A stretch of 64,000 nt of DNA from Membranipora membranacea (lineage: Eukaryota; Bryozoa; Gymnolaemata; Cheilostomatida; Membraniporidae), in NCBI GenBank assembly GCA_914767715.1, contig OU612073.1, positions 9,176,001 to 9,240,000 on the forward strand. The letters are read 5' to 3'. Shown here one piece after another: positions 23,186 through 33,889 of the stretch. How positions within the stretch are numbered: position 1 is the stretch's first letter; every line of letters begins with the position of its first letter. A program made the translations under genes and the position numbers. The notes under the pieces are model-generated. The model did no database searches. It was not told the DNA's origin and worked only from the letters and a program-made list of their open reading frames with translations.

Positions 23186-25415
23186 ATGGCGTCTACGAGT
23201 AGCAGAAAGTGCTGTTTGGCATATGGCTATTCTAGCAACCCAGTCAAAGATAGTAACCTTAGCTTTCATCGATTTCAGTCTGATACGGAGCGTAAGAATG
23301 AGTGGGCTAACGCGGTAAGGCAAAAAGGATGGAGGCCAACAAGTTCTTCAGTATTATGTTCTGCGAGAGATCAATTCCAAGTCCGACCTGCCTTGTATCA
23401 TCGTGCAAGGCTCCATCCAACAGCAATACATACAATATTCCCTTCTCATCCCGCCTATTGTCAACCTGAGGCTAAGAAGCAAAGACGTCAGTTGGTATGA
23501 AATGAATATACATTGCAACGACAAGTCACAGCCAGAATCAGAGTCTGGATCTTCAGTCACTCAATCACACATCGCTATCAGACACATGGTAGCTCAGCTG
23601 GTTAGAGCGCCTGCCCTGTAACGCGCAAGCGTTGCAGGTCCTGGGTTCGAATCCCGCTGCAGTCTACTGACTACTGGGCCCATATGACGCCCCAGATGTT
23701 CCGACCTGCCTGCAAACTGAGAGCAACTTGGCGCCGAATACAGCGGCCGCGCGCTTAAGGCACTGTTATTTCTCAGTCCTCGTACGGAGACAACACTTGC
23801 GGTTTTAACCCACTTTACCCCTGGAAGGTGACAATCACCAGATGAGACAATGCTACCAATACCGTGTAATGAATCGACGCCACAGAAGAGAGTAATACCG
23901 AGAGGCAGACCAAAGTTGATTCCTAAAGTTGGATTCTCATATCTCACTCGAAGAGTAAACACACTATCTCAAACAGTAGTAGACTACGTAAAAAGAACGC
24001 AGTCATGCTTAAAACGATACAAATGCTAAAAAAAGAAAATAAACTGAATTCCTGCAATCTGGAACTAATTATTCACCGCAGATCAAGAAATTTGCCTTCA
24101 CAATATTTTATTATTCACCCAGAGTCTACCGTCATCTTAGAACAGTTTTCACTCTGCCCAATCCAAGGACAATAAGGAGATGGCTTCAAACCATTCACTG
24201 TGAACCCGGCTTCCAAATCGAAGTTTTCAAGTTCGATGTGTTGAACAGCCACTCAGGATATGGGAAAGGTTTTAAGTATCCACTGAACTGATCAATCATT
24301 AACTCTACTGAGGGGTTCCTAGGAAAAGCTGTGGATTATCTCAGGAAACCAACTCTGAAAGACGGGAAACCACTGATCTCTACCAGACGTAAAACATTCC
24401 TGATCGGCTTCCAATCTGCCGCAGACTCGTATATCAGATTGGGTCGATCGCTGTTCGCTAAATACCCAGATGTCAAATTCCTGCTTGCTTACAAGTTAGG
24501 ACAGGACAATATAGAAACACTTTTCTCAATGATCAGGTCTAGTGGAGGTTTTAACAACAACCCAAATGTTGTTCAATTCACTAGTGCTATGAAAGGACTC
24601 AGGGTGAAAACTGAAGTTACTCCATCTGCGAATGCCAATTGTCTGGAACTTGATGACAGCAACACTGCACTGCTTCGTCCCACCTCTGTGAAACAATCTA
24701 CTACTGATGACGATGTCGATGTAGGCGATACGTGTGAGAAGCTGGATATTGGCTTGCTAGATAAACCGATATCAGATATCGTGACATATATCAGTAAGTA
24801 ATAATTCATTCAGCCATTCCAAGTGGGATAAAATCTGTACATTAAATATTGAATTGTTTCAAGCCAGTAATTACATAAGATTGTGCTTAGCTATATTGAC
24901 CTCAATTAAGTTCGTCAAGTTATGTGTAGCCTATTAAAAAAAATGGCTAATACAACACTGTCGAGTTTATATCAAAACTATCAAACTAATTTTCCGCTCA
25001 TTTGAATCCTTAATTGGGTATTTTAGCTGGGTTTGTAGTGAGAGCAGCCAAACTAAAATGTTCAGATTGCATAGATGACATAGTATGTGCTACGGCAGAC
25101 TTAAACAAATCATCTTCTCTGATCGGCATAAAAGACAGAGGGGGCCTGGTACACTCCAGCAAACATATCTCAAAGTACATGAGGGTAGTCGAAACCACGA
25201 TAAGACATTTTATCAACCATGAGGGAATGCTACCTAACTCATTTCAGAATATTCTAACTTCTACTCTCACATACATCTCTGAAAACAAAGTGATCAAACA
25301 TTTCAAATGTACTGCTCATGCTAGTTGCACTGTAAGATCCCTGACTAAAATATATATATACGAATCAGACTCTATCATGAAACAAAATCCCAACAGATCA
25401 AATCCAGTGACTTAA
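23186..25415 (+). pseudogene. P-element / THAP9-type transposase remnants
   Basis: Pieces appear in the order of a P-type transposase. At 23186-23500 is a THAP-like finger (RKCCLAYGYSS, WANAVRQKGWRPTSSSVLCS, LHPTAIHTIF). At about 24124-24235 is the HTH region with LPNPRTIRRWLQTIHCEPGF. At 24331-24801 is RKTFLIGFQSAADSY and then TYKLxQDxxExxFxxIR in the form AYKLGQDNIETLFSMIRSSGG with NNNPNVVQF. At 25020-25415 is the C-terminal Cys-rich part with KCSDCIDDIV and LIGIKDRGGLVHSSKH. The DDE core expected between 23.5 and 24.1 kb is replaced by a SINE and non-coding sequence, so the copy is inactive. The terminal repeats were not found. Confidence 0.8.
23586..23790 (+). mobile_element. tRNA-derived SINE, family 1, copy 2
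   Basis: The head is strongly tRNA-like: A box TAGCTCAGCTGG (23590-23601), B box GGGTTCGAATCCC (23643-23655), with tRNA spacing. The body matches the copy at 2973-3185. It could be mistaken for a functional tRNA gene, but the conserved downstream body and the presence of a second copy show a SINE. It lies within the P-type transposase remnants. Confidence 0.85.
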
Positions 25416-26519
25416 TAAGGAGCAAACTTAATCGATTAGTGATATTCAGTCATGTGTAGTAGAATACTCTGGTTCTTTCTGCATGCCTATCATAATCCTG
25501 CTGTTTTTATCTGTGTGAGTAGATGCATTATTTTCTACTTCCACTGGAGGCCAGATTTGAAAATAAATTTGTCAAATGGAAAAAAAGTTGTTCAAAATAA
25601 ATGAGGTATCTAGTCAAAGCAGTTCATTTTAAACCATAATCATTGCATTTATCAGCTGTTATACTATTTTATGCTCTACTGCACCGCACCTCACAGTAAC
25701 ATAACTTCGCTGGGTTTTTCCAATAATTAACTGTGACACATTGCATTATTAGCCAGTCTAGATTTCTCTATAAGTTTATAGAAGAACCTAATTAAGATAG
25801 CAGTTGATTGTTTGAATGATTAAGTCCAGCTTCAGTCTCCAGACCTGCTATGAAGACCCGGCGCCGGAACTTTGCCGACCTGCCGACTGCCGACAGGCCT
25901 GTTCTCAGATATTTCAGTCTTAGCATTTGATTTCTAACCAAAATGCAAAATGCAAGTGCATATGCTAACAGTATGCAAGTGCATATACTAACAGTACCCC
26001 CAGTTCATGTTGGTAACCCATTTAGGCCAGTGAACTGACTGAACTTACCATGTTTCCTAGCTTTTCCCCCCCCCCTTCTTCCTCTCCCTTGTGAAATCTT
26101 TTTGCATGGGGTCCGCCATCTTTCTTTGAAATGTGTTGGGAATTGCGATCTCATTCTCATTTTGAAAAGACAACCCTCATGCTTTTTGAAAGAAACATTC
26201 CCTTTTTATTGTTATTCAATAAAATACAAATGTTGGAATTTTTATCCAGTGCATTTCTCTTATTCCTTTTATGCTGCCTGGGATTTAAAAGTGTTTTGAG
26301 TTTAGTTAAAGCATGAATGAAGCTCTCTGGATTCAGGGATTTAATAAATTGTTTGTATATTTCCGAAATGTATCAAAATAGTGTGAACTCTCAAATATTG
26401 CTCTTACTTTCTTTCTCACATTGCTAACTGCGTTCAACAGCTCTCAATTAAAAAATAATGGTCAGTCGACATCTGAAGTTATAACCCAAACAATTGACAA
26501 GTCCAGAGCAGGTTAAAAG

Positions 26520-26906
26520 TCTAATCAAAATAAGCGCAAGCGGAGTAGAAACACTAAACATTTTAGGGTTATCATTGATCAATGCCCTTTCGACCACAAT
26601 AAACCCAAACTCATAAAATATGTCCTGCTATCAAATCATCCTCAAGTGCAGAGGTGTTATGGTTGTGGTCGTCAAGATCTCAGCAATTATCAAACAGCTG
26701 TAGCCAAAAAGATATATCGGGAGTATATACCAAAAGGTCAAAAGCGGACCGCCGATAATCTCCGCAGATCATACAAGAAAGAATGGGCATATTTCCATGT
26801 CAAATGTTACAAATTTGATGACAAATCTATTCATATATGTCCATCTATCAGAGTTACAGAAGCGGAACGAAATATGCTTAACAGCAGTGGGTACCAATTC
26901 ATGTAG
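26520..26906 (+). CDS. Cys-rich (zinc-knuckle-like) reading frame inside the 3.1-kb element, fragment
   Basis: An open frame of about 125 codons ends at 26904-26906. It contains a basic start (NKRKRSRNTK), then RCYGCGR and later AYFHVKCY and HICPSIRV, giving a C-x2-C...H-x3-C-like zinc-binding pattern (CYGCGR with FHVKCY). No initiator ATG was identified; the visible start is internal and translation may begin in an upstream exon. It is the only sizeable frame in the element and may be the remains of its transposase or an accessory DNA-binding protein. I do not recognise the family. Confidence 0.45.
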   Translation, partial: SNQNKRKRSRNTKHFRVIIDQCPFDHNKPKLIKYVLLSNHPQVQRCYGCGRQDLSNYQTAVAKKIYREYIPKGQKRTADNLRRSYKKEWAYFHVKCYKFDDKSIHICPSIRVTEAERNMLNSSGYQFM

Positions 26907-26910
26907 CCAT

Positions 26911-26997
26911 GGCTAGTTTAAGTGCTTAAACTTTGCTTGGTTGGTGTAGTGGCGTGCGTCACTACACCAACCAATCAAAGTTTAAGCACTTAAACTA
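26911..26997. repeat. Imperfect palindrome, arms about 40 bp
   Basis: Left arm GCTAGTTTAAGTGCTTAAAC..., right arm its near complement, with an 8-base spacer GCGTGCGT. It begins right after the reading frame inside the 3.1-kb element. No flanking target duplication is visible, unlike the three TAG...CTA palindromes. Confidence 0.8.
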
Positions 26998-28079
26998 GTC
27001 ACGTCTGTGTGATATGCTTTCGCCACTAAACTAATTCATTTTGTACAAAATAGCCATACAAACTGCATTAAACACAAAATATAATTCCCTCATATTTTTA
27101 AAACTTTATTACAGCTGTTACACTGTAGTTGGACAGTTCTCTATAAACATCCCTTCACTCTTAACTGTGCTTTCCAGGTTATGGTCTTCTGTTGTAAATT
27201 CATTATTTCATGGGCGCTAGGTATTAATTAGGTTATTGTATTTTATGGAAGCTTTTTTGGGTGATTTAAAAGCCAGCAGCAGTGATTTTGCAGAATAATT
27301 AAATTTTTGCTAGTAATTTAATAGGCTCATTCCTGAATAATATTTGGGTCCACTTGCGGCAGTATAGTACATATGCTTTTTAAGGACATATTTTGGTTAG
27401 AACGTCGATGCAAACTTTAATTATGAAAATTAGGATAAATTGCATATTAGTTTTCTAAACGCTTTTTTGTTTTGTACATAGTTTTCAGAAAAGTTATTAT
27501 ATCAGAAGTTTTTAAGGTCTGTTGATGCTCATTGGTCTGTCAGAGACTACCATTCTAAACATGTTTTATGGATTATGATTTAAGCTAGGCCAGATGAATG
27601 TCTCGTCTGACATATTTTTAATTTTTATTTTGGAGCTAGAATTATGTGAGTTAACAAAGAATGTAGAATACTCTGCAGAATTTTTTCAGTTTTGCGTATA
27701 ACAGAGTTGTTGTGCCTTCTTCTAAGTTGTCATCCATATGTATATAATATTTTGTGTACACTATAATTTCAAAACCATTTGTTAACTGAATACAAACACA
27801 GTATTATGCTTTTGAAAGTGGATACTCAAAATCAAAGACCCAAATCCATTCATGTTTGTACGTATCAGAGACCTGCGCCGGGCCGGGAATTCCCGTCCAA
27901 CCCTGGTGTCCCGGCCGGGAGCCGGTTTCCGGGTTTTTAAGAGTGTTCCCCGGGAGCACCTGGACATAAATTTTAGTGCCCCGGGCGGGACTGGCCGGGA
28001 TTCGTCATGCTTTTGATGTATGCATATCATTATGGTGTTGTTGTAAAAGTTGATCCCAATGCTTCTTGTGGGTTCCTTG

Positions 28080-28163
28080 TAGACTGCTCTGCAGTCCAAC
28101 CTGTTGTATTTTGGGTCCAACTTTAGACCCAAAATACGACAGGTTGGACTGCAGAGCAGTCTA
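28080..28163. mobile_element. Palindromic element, 84 bp, 9-bp target duplication
   Basis: It begins TAGACTGCTCTGCAGTCC and ends with the exact complement; the arms run about 38 bp around a short spacer. The flanks GGTTCCTTG (28071-28079 and 28164-28172) form a perfect 9-bp direct repeat. It is nested inside the 3.1-kb element, so it is younger than that insertion unless it moved with it. Confidence 0.85.
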
Positions 28164-29059
28164 GGTTCCTTGTTTGAAATTGGTCCAGGAAAATAAAAAA
28201 TTCCATTGTGATCGCATTGCTAGTTCGACAGTTAAGTGTAACTAGAACCGTTTGCGGCAACAATCGCTGCCATACTTGCCTAAAACACGATGTTCGTTCG
28301 ATGATGGTCCCGTAAATGTGCCAGAGATATAGACTATTTAGATTCTGTTGTGCCAGATGATTTTTGTTGTATGTAGCCCATAACTACTGCTGATTTGTGA
28401 TAGAAAGGCAGCACAATGTGCTACCCCACACAAGCTCACAAAAACTGTGATTTGCACTGCACTCAACAAAGCCTTATCGGAGGCCTACCAGGGTATTGGG
28501 ATTCTAGGCAATTGTACTCAGTTGTCATTCATTTGTCTGTTCCAATAGTAGTAGATGGACCATTCTGCATTGTCTAAGGGCTTAGGCAGTGTTGGTTGCA
28601 TGGTTGGCTAAAATCGTCTAAACCCTTAGGAGTACATTCTGAATGTTCTCATTGCTAGAATTTTTAGGAGTTATGATTCCATGGAAATGAAGAGTACAAC
28701 TCCCAATGCAGCTGTAACTGGAAATTATAATTCAAAATGGCGGTCCCCATGCGAAAAGAAAAGTTTTCACAAGGGAGAGGAAAAAGCAAGGAAACATGGT
28801 AAGTTCAGTCAGTTCACTGACCTAAATGGGTAACCAACATGTGCTGGGGTTACTGTTAGTATATGCACTTGCATACTGTTAGCATATGCACTTGCATTTT
28901 GCATTTAGGTTTGAAATCAAATGCTAAGACTGAAATATCTGAGAACAGGCCTATCGGCAGTCGGCAAAGTTCTGGCGCTGTATGAAGACCAAGCAAACGC
29001 CCTAGTGATTGCAGTTAGTACAAGCATTGTTACTATTATTACTGTTTCTTTCAGATGAT

Positions 29060-29560
29060 ACAGAGCAGAGTACAGTAGCAGAGTACTACAGCAGCACTTT
29101 GTCGCTGTTTGATGTGACTGATACAGAAACTCTGAACACAGAAGTCTCGCTAATGACACAGCAACACTATAGGTGCGGGAATTCTTGTGAGATGCCTTAG
29201 GATGTCGAAAATAAGTGCTGTATTGATGAAGATCTGGCAAAAATTCTTGTTCAAAATGATAATAAATCAGTTTGTATTCTTAACTCTGATGAGATACAAC
29301 ACTATATCATCCCTGTTGGAGTTGGGATGACTTGGTTCCAGACATTTGCCCCTCAGGGACTATGATTTGACAACATGGCTTATTCAAACTATTGGTATCA
29401 TGCCTACCGAAATTATATTTTATGTGCATGGACGGCTCAGAAAGAAGAGCAGTGTCACTATATCAGCTTGTGTTGTTGGTGAGATCAGGCGGCGGTGGCC
29501 TGAGCAAAACGCAGAGTACACAGGATTTAAGGAAGTTGTTCAGGTAAATTCATTCCTCAT
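29060..29560 (+). pseudogene. P2X7 C-terminal-like (zinc-binding ballast) domain exons, copy A, disabled
   Basis: An exon begins after TTTCAG near 29054 and encodes DDTEQSTVAEYYSSTLSLFD and a Cys-rich stretch (HYRCGNSCEMP). A TAG then replaces the lysine codon found in copy B. After the break come YHAYRNY in one frame and HGRLRKKSSVTISACVVGEI-RRRWPE-AEYTGF in another. CxCxxC, AYRxY, HGRLG-like, ACVV-IRRxxP and YTGF are the landmarks of the cysteine-rich cytoplasmic tail of P2X7, which also occurs as a stand-alone domain in many invertebrate proteins. The stop and the frame change make this copy non-functional as read. No P2X channel part is visible nearby. Confidence 0.7.
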
Positions 29561-30003
29561 CATTATTCTACTGATATATGTAGATCACTCAGTATATTGC
29601 CTTTTCCTTCTCTTTATCAATACTTCAGTTCTGTGTACAAAAAATGATGATCAGGAAGACTGAAGGCTATTGTCTGAAATTTTGCGAGGACACCACTTTG
29701 AATGCGATAATATCTGCTTGTCAAAAGTGATATAACTCTAACCAAGCTGCTCTGCAAACTGTATAGAATTAAATCCATCTCAGTGACAAGGCACCCTCGG
29801 CTCGCTGTTATTCATCTCAAAGAAGAAAAGGAAAAGCGATGCTAATGGAGATGATAAGTGGGGGGATGAGTTTCTTGATGACGAGCCTGATACACGACTA
29901 GAGGTCACCATCTCAAAGCTGATAGTAGACATATAATTCAGCATTAGCTGGATTTACAAACATCATTTGTTAAATTATACCCACATCACCATCTCCCCTA
30001 CAA

Positions 30004-30515
30004 TAGACAGTTTTCTGAGCTCTGATTTAGGCCTCAGTTCGGAGTTGTCCTCTCTTCAGTTTGGTACTTTTAACCCACGCCGCATAGGCAAAACGTGCTG
30101 AAAAGAGGGTTATCTTGATAACCGCTTATAATAGGATAAAAATTAATTTTGATTCAGAATCTGCAGCATTGAAAACTCATATGGACATAGTTTGGGAAAT
30201 TGTTATAGTATTTGGATAGTCAATTATAGCATTTTCTGCCTGTTTTGCGGACAATTTGGCAGAATTTTTCATGAGTTTCGTCACTAAAATTAAGATTTAT
30301 CAACACTCAAGCCTCCAATGATTTGGAAACCCTGTCTCACAGGGTTTTCAATGGTGCAGACTCTGAATCAAAAATCATTTTTATCCTAAGATAAGCAGTT
30401 TTCAAGATCACCCTCTTTCAGCAGGGTTTTCCTATGCTGCGTGGGTTAAAAGTACCAAACTGGAGAGAGGACAACCCCGAATTGAGGCATAAATAAGAGC
30501 TCAGATAACTGTCTA
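30004..30515. mobile_element. MITE/foldback element with ~170-bp inverted repeats, copy 1
   Basis: The left arm (TAGACAGTTTTCTGAGCTCT...) and the complement of the right arm (TAGACAGTTATCTGAGCTCT...) stay alignable for about 170 bp, including GGTACTTTTAACCCACGC and TTTTTGATTCAGA. The interior of about 170 bp has no coding potential. No convincing target duplication was found. Confidence 0.75.
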
Positions 30516-31079
30516 TACATCCAGACGTAGAAAATAATTTCATGACATGGACATTATTATAAACTCTAAGGATTATGCCCTTTTTTATACAACAACAGGA
30601 GACCAGTCTGCAGTAATGAGCTGTATTATTCTAGAATATTAATTTAATTATGAACTTGATTTTCAGGTGGGTGTCATCAGGTCTCTAAACCTACAGTGTT
30701 CTGACTGCTGTGAATCACTTCTCGCCAGCACTGATCAGTCCACAGGTGAAACCTCAAAAAAATGACATAACACTCGTATCCTCTAAAGATCGAAGGGGTC
30801 TAACAACTGGCTCAAGATATGAAAGAAGCCATGTGTGTAGCGACGGAACAAGTTCTAAGAAATAACATTGAAATCAATTGTGTAGATTCAAATGTTGTCA
30901 GGGTGTGCTGCTATATCTACACTATATTAATAAAAATAGAGCAGGAGAATCTGATAAAATAAAAGTACCCCTTTCTAGTCAGCCAATAAATATGTCATTA
31001 TTAATAGTAGAACGGTTTTCAATTGCTTGTTTCGGTTATACCAAGGAGGAAAGTCCTAAACTCCCTGGTTATACTTGAG

Positions 31080-31800
31080 CTACAAAGCTGAACAGACTTT
31101 AAAATGAACCCCACAAGCTGCTGAATCTATTGCGATTTTCTAACTTGAAATTCCATCAAAATTGTTACGAAGCTTAACAGACTATCAAAATGATCACCAG
31201 AAGCGGCTGAATCTATTACAATTTTCAAACTTAAATTTCGATTGAGGCCGTTTGAGTTATCAACATTTAACAAGAGCTGGGACCGGTAAATCAAAGATAG
31301 CTATAAGTAAAAATCACTGTTTCTACACCTTCAGATGACGTCGTGCCACCATAATTAAGTGCCTCAGTGCCTCAATGCTAATACACCATACACTGTCCTG
31401 TCTAGGTTTATTATTAAGTCCATGGTCCAACCTCACTTTCAATAAATTTATTTTAGTTGAACAAATGAAGTATTTTATATTTATTTTTGCCAAATCAAAT
31501 CGTTTGAGCAATCAAAAAATAATAAATTTATTCAATAACTATGAGAACAAACAGAAGTAACATGGCTTTACTGTTGTAGCAGCACACATATATTACGTAA
31601 ATGAAGTTTATGAGTGAAAGGGCGATAGCAAAGCTGCACAGTTGAAGGTATCATAGGTGATCTGATATTTTTGTAAATGACATAAAGGTATTGCCTTTAC
31701 AGACTTATAAATTAGTGAAAATAACTCTTTCTTCAGATTGTCTGCCTTAGTGTTACCTGATAACAATAGATTCTTCTGTTTTTTTTGTGAGAGGTGTAGA
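31080..31800. other. Non-coding part of duplication copy A
   Basis: Matches 42240-43023 closely. Short frames on both strands are not conserved as coding. Confidence 0.55.
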
Positions 31801-32270
31801 CAGGAGGAGAAGAGGTATACACCCGAGGGTGCTGGGGGGTGGAACAACCAACAATGAAAGCTCCCCCAGAGGGACTCGAACCCACAACTCCTGCGGCACT
31901 AATCGCCTGGCAGTGAATAGCAAGCGCGCTAACCGATTGCGCCATCTCACCATCCCCAAAAAAAGAATGGGTCGATGACGCTAATTAGATAGCCCGCTAT
32001 TCACTACTCGGAGTTGTGTTTTCTCATCCCACAGCACATTCCAATCCACCATTGCCACCCTATGAAACACAGGGTACATGTTAGGGTTATTGGCCTTACA
32101 TGGCCCATTGCTGGGACCCCTTGTAGTAGGTTTAGCTGTCTTTCCAGCTTGTCAGCATGTCTTTCCATGCTGTCACATGTCATTCCATGAGTCAGTCAGT
32201 AGACAAGTACACAGGAGAGGTATACACCCGAGGGTGCTGGGGGCTGGAACAATCAACAATGAATGCTCCC
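31801..32270 (-). mobile_element. SINE-containing insertion absent from the paralogue; tRNA-derived SINE family 2
   Basis: In copy B the flanks join directly (GTGTAGACAAGTTTGATGAG near 43013-43032). Here 470 bp intervene. On the minus strand, 31962-31803 carries a tRNA-like head: A box TGGCGCAATCGG and B box GGTTCGAGTCC (complement at 31872-31882), followed by a body ending in GGGTGTATACCTCT. A second copy of only the body lies at 32216-32270, cut exactly where the tRNA-like head would start. The body differs from SINE family 1. Confidence 0.8.
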
Positions 32271-32606
32271 CAAGTCTGATGAGCCAAAATGAGCCCAAAA
32301 ATTATTCAAATGAAAAAAAGTGAGCCATTTGTTTTTAATGTCAGTGCATCCACCTTTACTGGCCAATATTTCGGCGACTGAGAAAAGAAGGTTAAATTGT
32401 TGTTTGAAATGGTCAGTATGCACTATAAGAACAGGACTTACCATGACAGCCTTCAGGGGCTGAGATACATTGAACGTAAACAAATAAACTAAACAGAACA
32501 CAGGAAATAAGTGACATAACTGAAGACACAAATACCAAAAACCAGTCGTAACAAGTACGCAGCCGTGGATTGATCTGTATATGTCTTGTCTTAATCCAGA
32601 AAGTAA

Positions 32607-32906
<300 letters not shown>

Positions 32907-33572
32907 TAAATTATTTTTCATCTTTGTTATCTGTGTAGCGTATCATATTTCATCGTTTAGCCAGTAGTCTGGAGAACAAAAGTTGCAATATGTTACACAG
33001 AACTGCAATGTGTGTCAATTTCTTCATACAATCAAGTTGCAATTTTTTTGTATATAATCACCTCATTTTCATTGAAAGTTAATCATTTCAATGATCTCTC
33101 TGTGTGCCACATATATATATATGTATTTTCTCAGTTTTATTTCACTCGTAATTTTTTAAGCTTTTCTGGTAAATATCAGTCAAATGAAATATAATACGGT
33201 CACCACCACACGCTCAGCTGGTTTTGAAGCTTTAATTACTGCTAACATGTTGACAGCTTCAAACATTGTGTTGTAAACTGAAGTTTAGCAGAGTCGACAA
33301 TAAAATAACTATATTTTCTGTAATTATGACGTAGTTTTAACCCATTTCATCTATGATATTAATGCTATTTTGTTTAGGATCTCTGTAGTGGTCCAATGCA
33401 TTGTATTTTGTGGTTGGTTGTACATGATTTTGGATTTGATAGGCACAGTAACTGAGAAGTATGTATTGCGACCTCATCGTGGGAGTACACCCAGCCAAGT
33501 TAACATTGAAAGGTAAAGAATTCATATTAGAATACGAAGGATCCCAACTAGGAAGTACTCTCAAGGCCAGGA

Positions 33573-33886
33573 ATATGAAAACTGATAAATCTCAATTTTA
33601 GTGACAAAATGCATAAAAAATTCCACGAAATTTGTCTGCAAAACAGGCAGAAATTGATACAAATGACTATCTGAATACCAAAATTGTTTCGCAAACTATG
33701 TCCCAATGAGTTTTCTATGGTGCAGATTCTGAATCAAAAATCATTTTTATGCTATTGTGAGCGTTTTGTAAGATAACCCTCTTTTTGACTCCTTTTTCCT
33801 GTGCGGCTTGGGATAAAAGTACCCAATTGGAGAGAGAACAACTCCGAATAGCGTCTCAAATTAGGGCTAAAAAATGACTATAGTTG
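33573..33886. mobile_element. Second copy of the MITE at 30004, one inverted repeat missing
   Basis: The interior matches the reverse complement of the interior at 30150-30330 (AAAACAGGCAGAAA, TGACTATC), followed by an inverted-repeat arm with GATTCTGAATCAAAAATCA and GATAAAAGTACC. Only one arm is present. Confidence 0.65.
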
Positions 33887-33889
33887 AAC

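Larger units (their letters stand above)
25859..28980. mobile_element. 3.1-kb DNA transposon with ~260-bp inverted repeats and 10-bp target duplication
   Basis: The left end (CGGCGCCGGAACTTTGCCGA) and the reverse complement of the right end (CAGCGCCAGAACTTTGCCGA) begin inverted repeats of about 260 bp. Both arms include GGCCTGTTCTCAGATATTTC and repeated GCAAGTGCATATNCTAACAGTA. The flanks TATGAAGACC (25849-25858 and 28981-28990) are a perfect 10-bp direct repeat. Copy B of the duplication has a single uninterrupted TATGAAGACC (41077-41086), which is the empty site. Long inverted repeats with a 9-11 bp duplication suggest the Mutator/MULE superfamily; no transposase core was recognised, so this placement is inferred. 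Confidence 0.85.

Noticed and set aside
23588-23660. Functional tRNA gene
   Set aside because: A and B boxes are good, but the downstream body is shared with the copy at 2973-3185, so it is a SINE head.
26911-26997. Fourth member of the TAG...CTA palindrome family
   Set aside because: Strong palindrome, but no 9-bp direct repeat flanks it.
28917-29240. 107-codon minus-strand gene
   Set aside because: It is antisense to the P2X7-tail-like exon and has an equivalent antisense frame in copy B.
31733-31959. Small genes on the minus strand at 31733-31959
   Set aside because: The frames lie inside a tRNA-derived SINE, a common source of false open frames.
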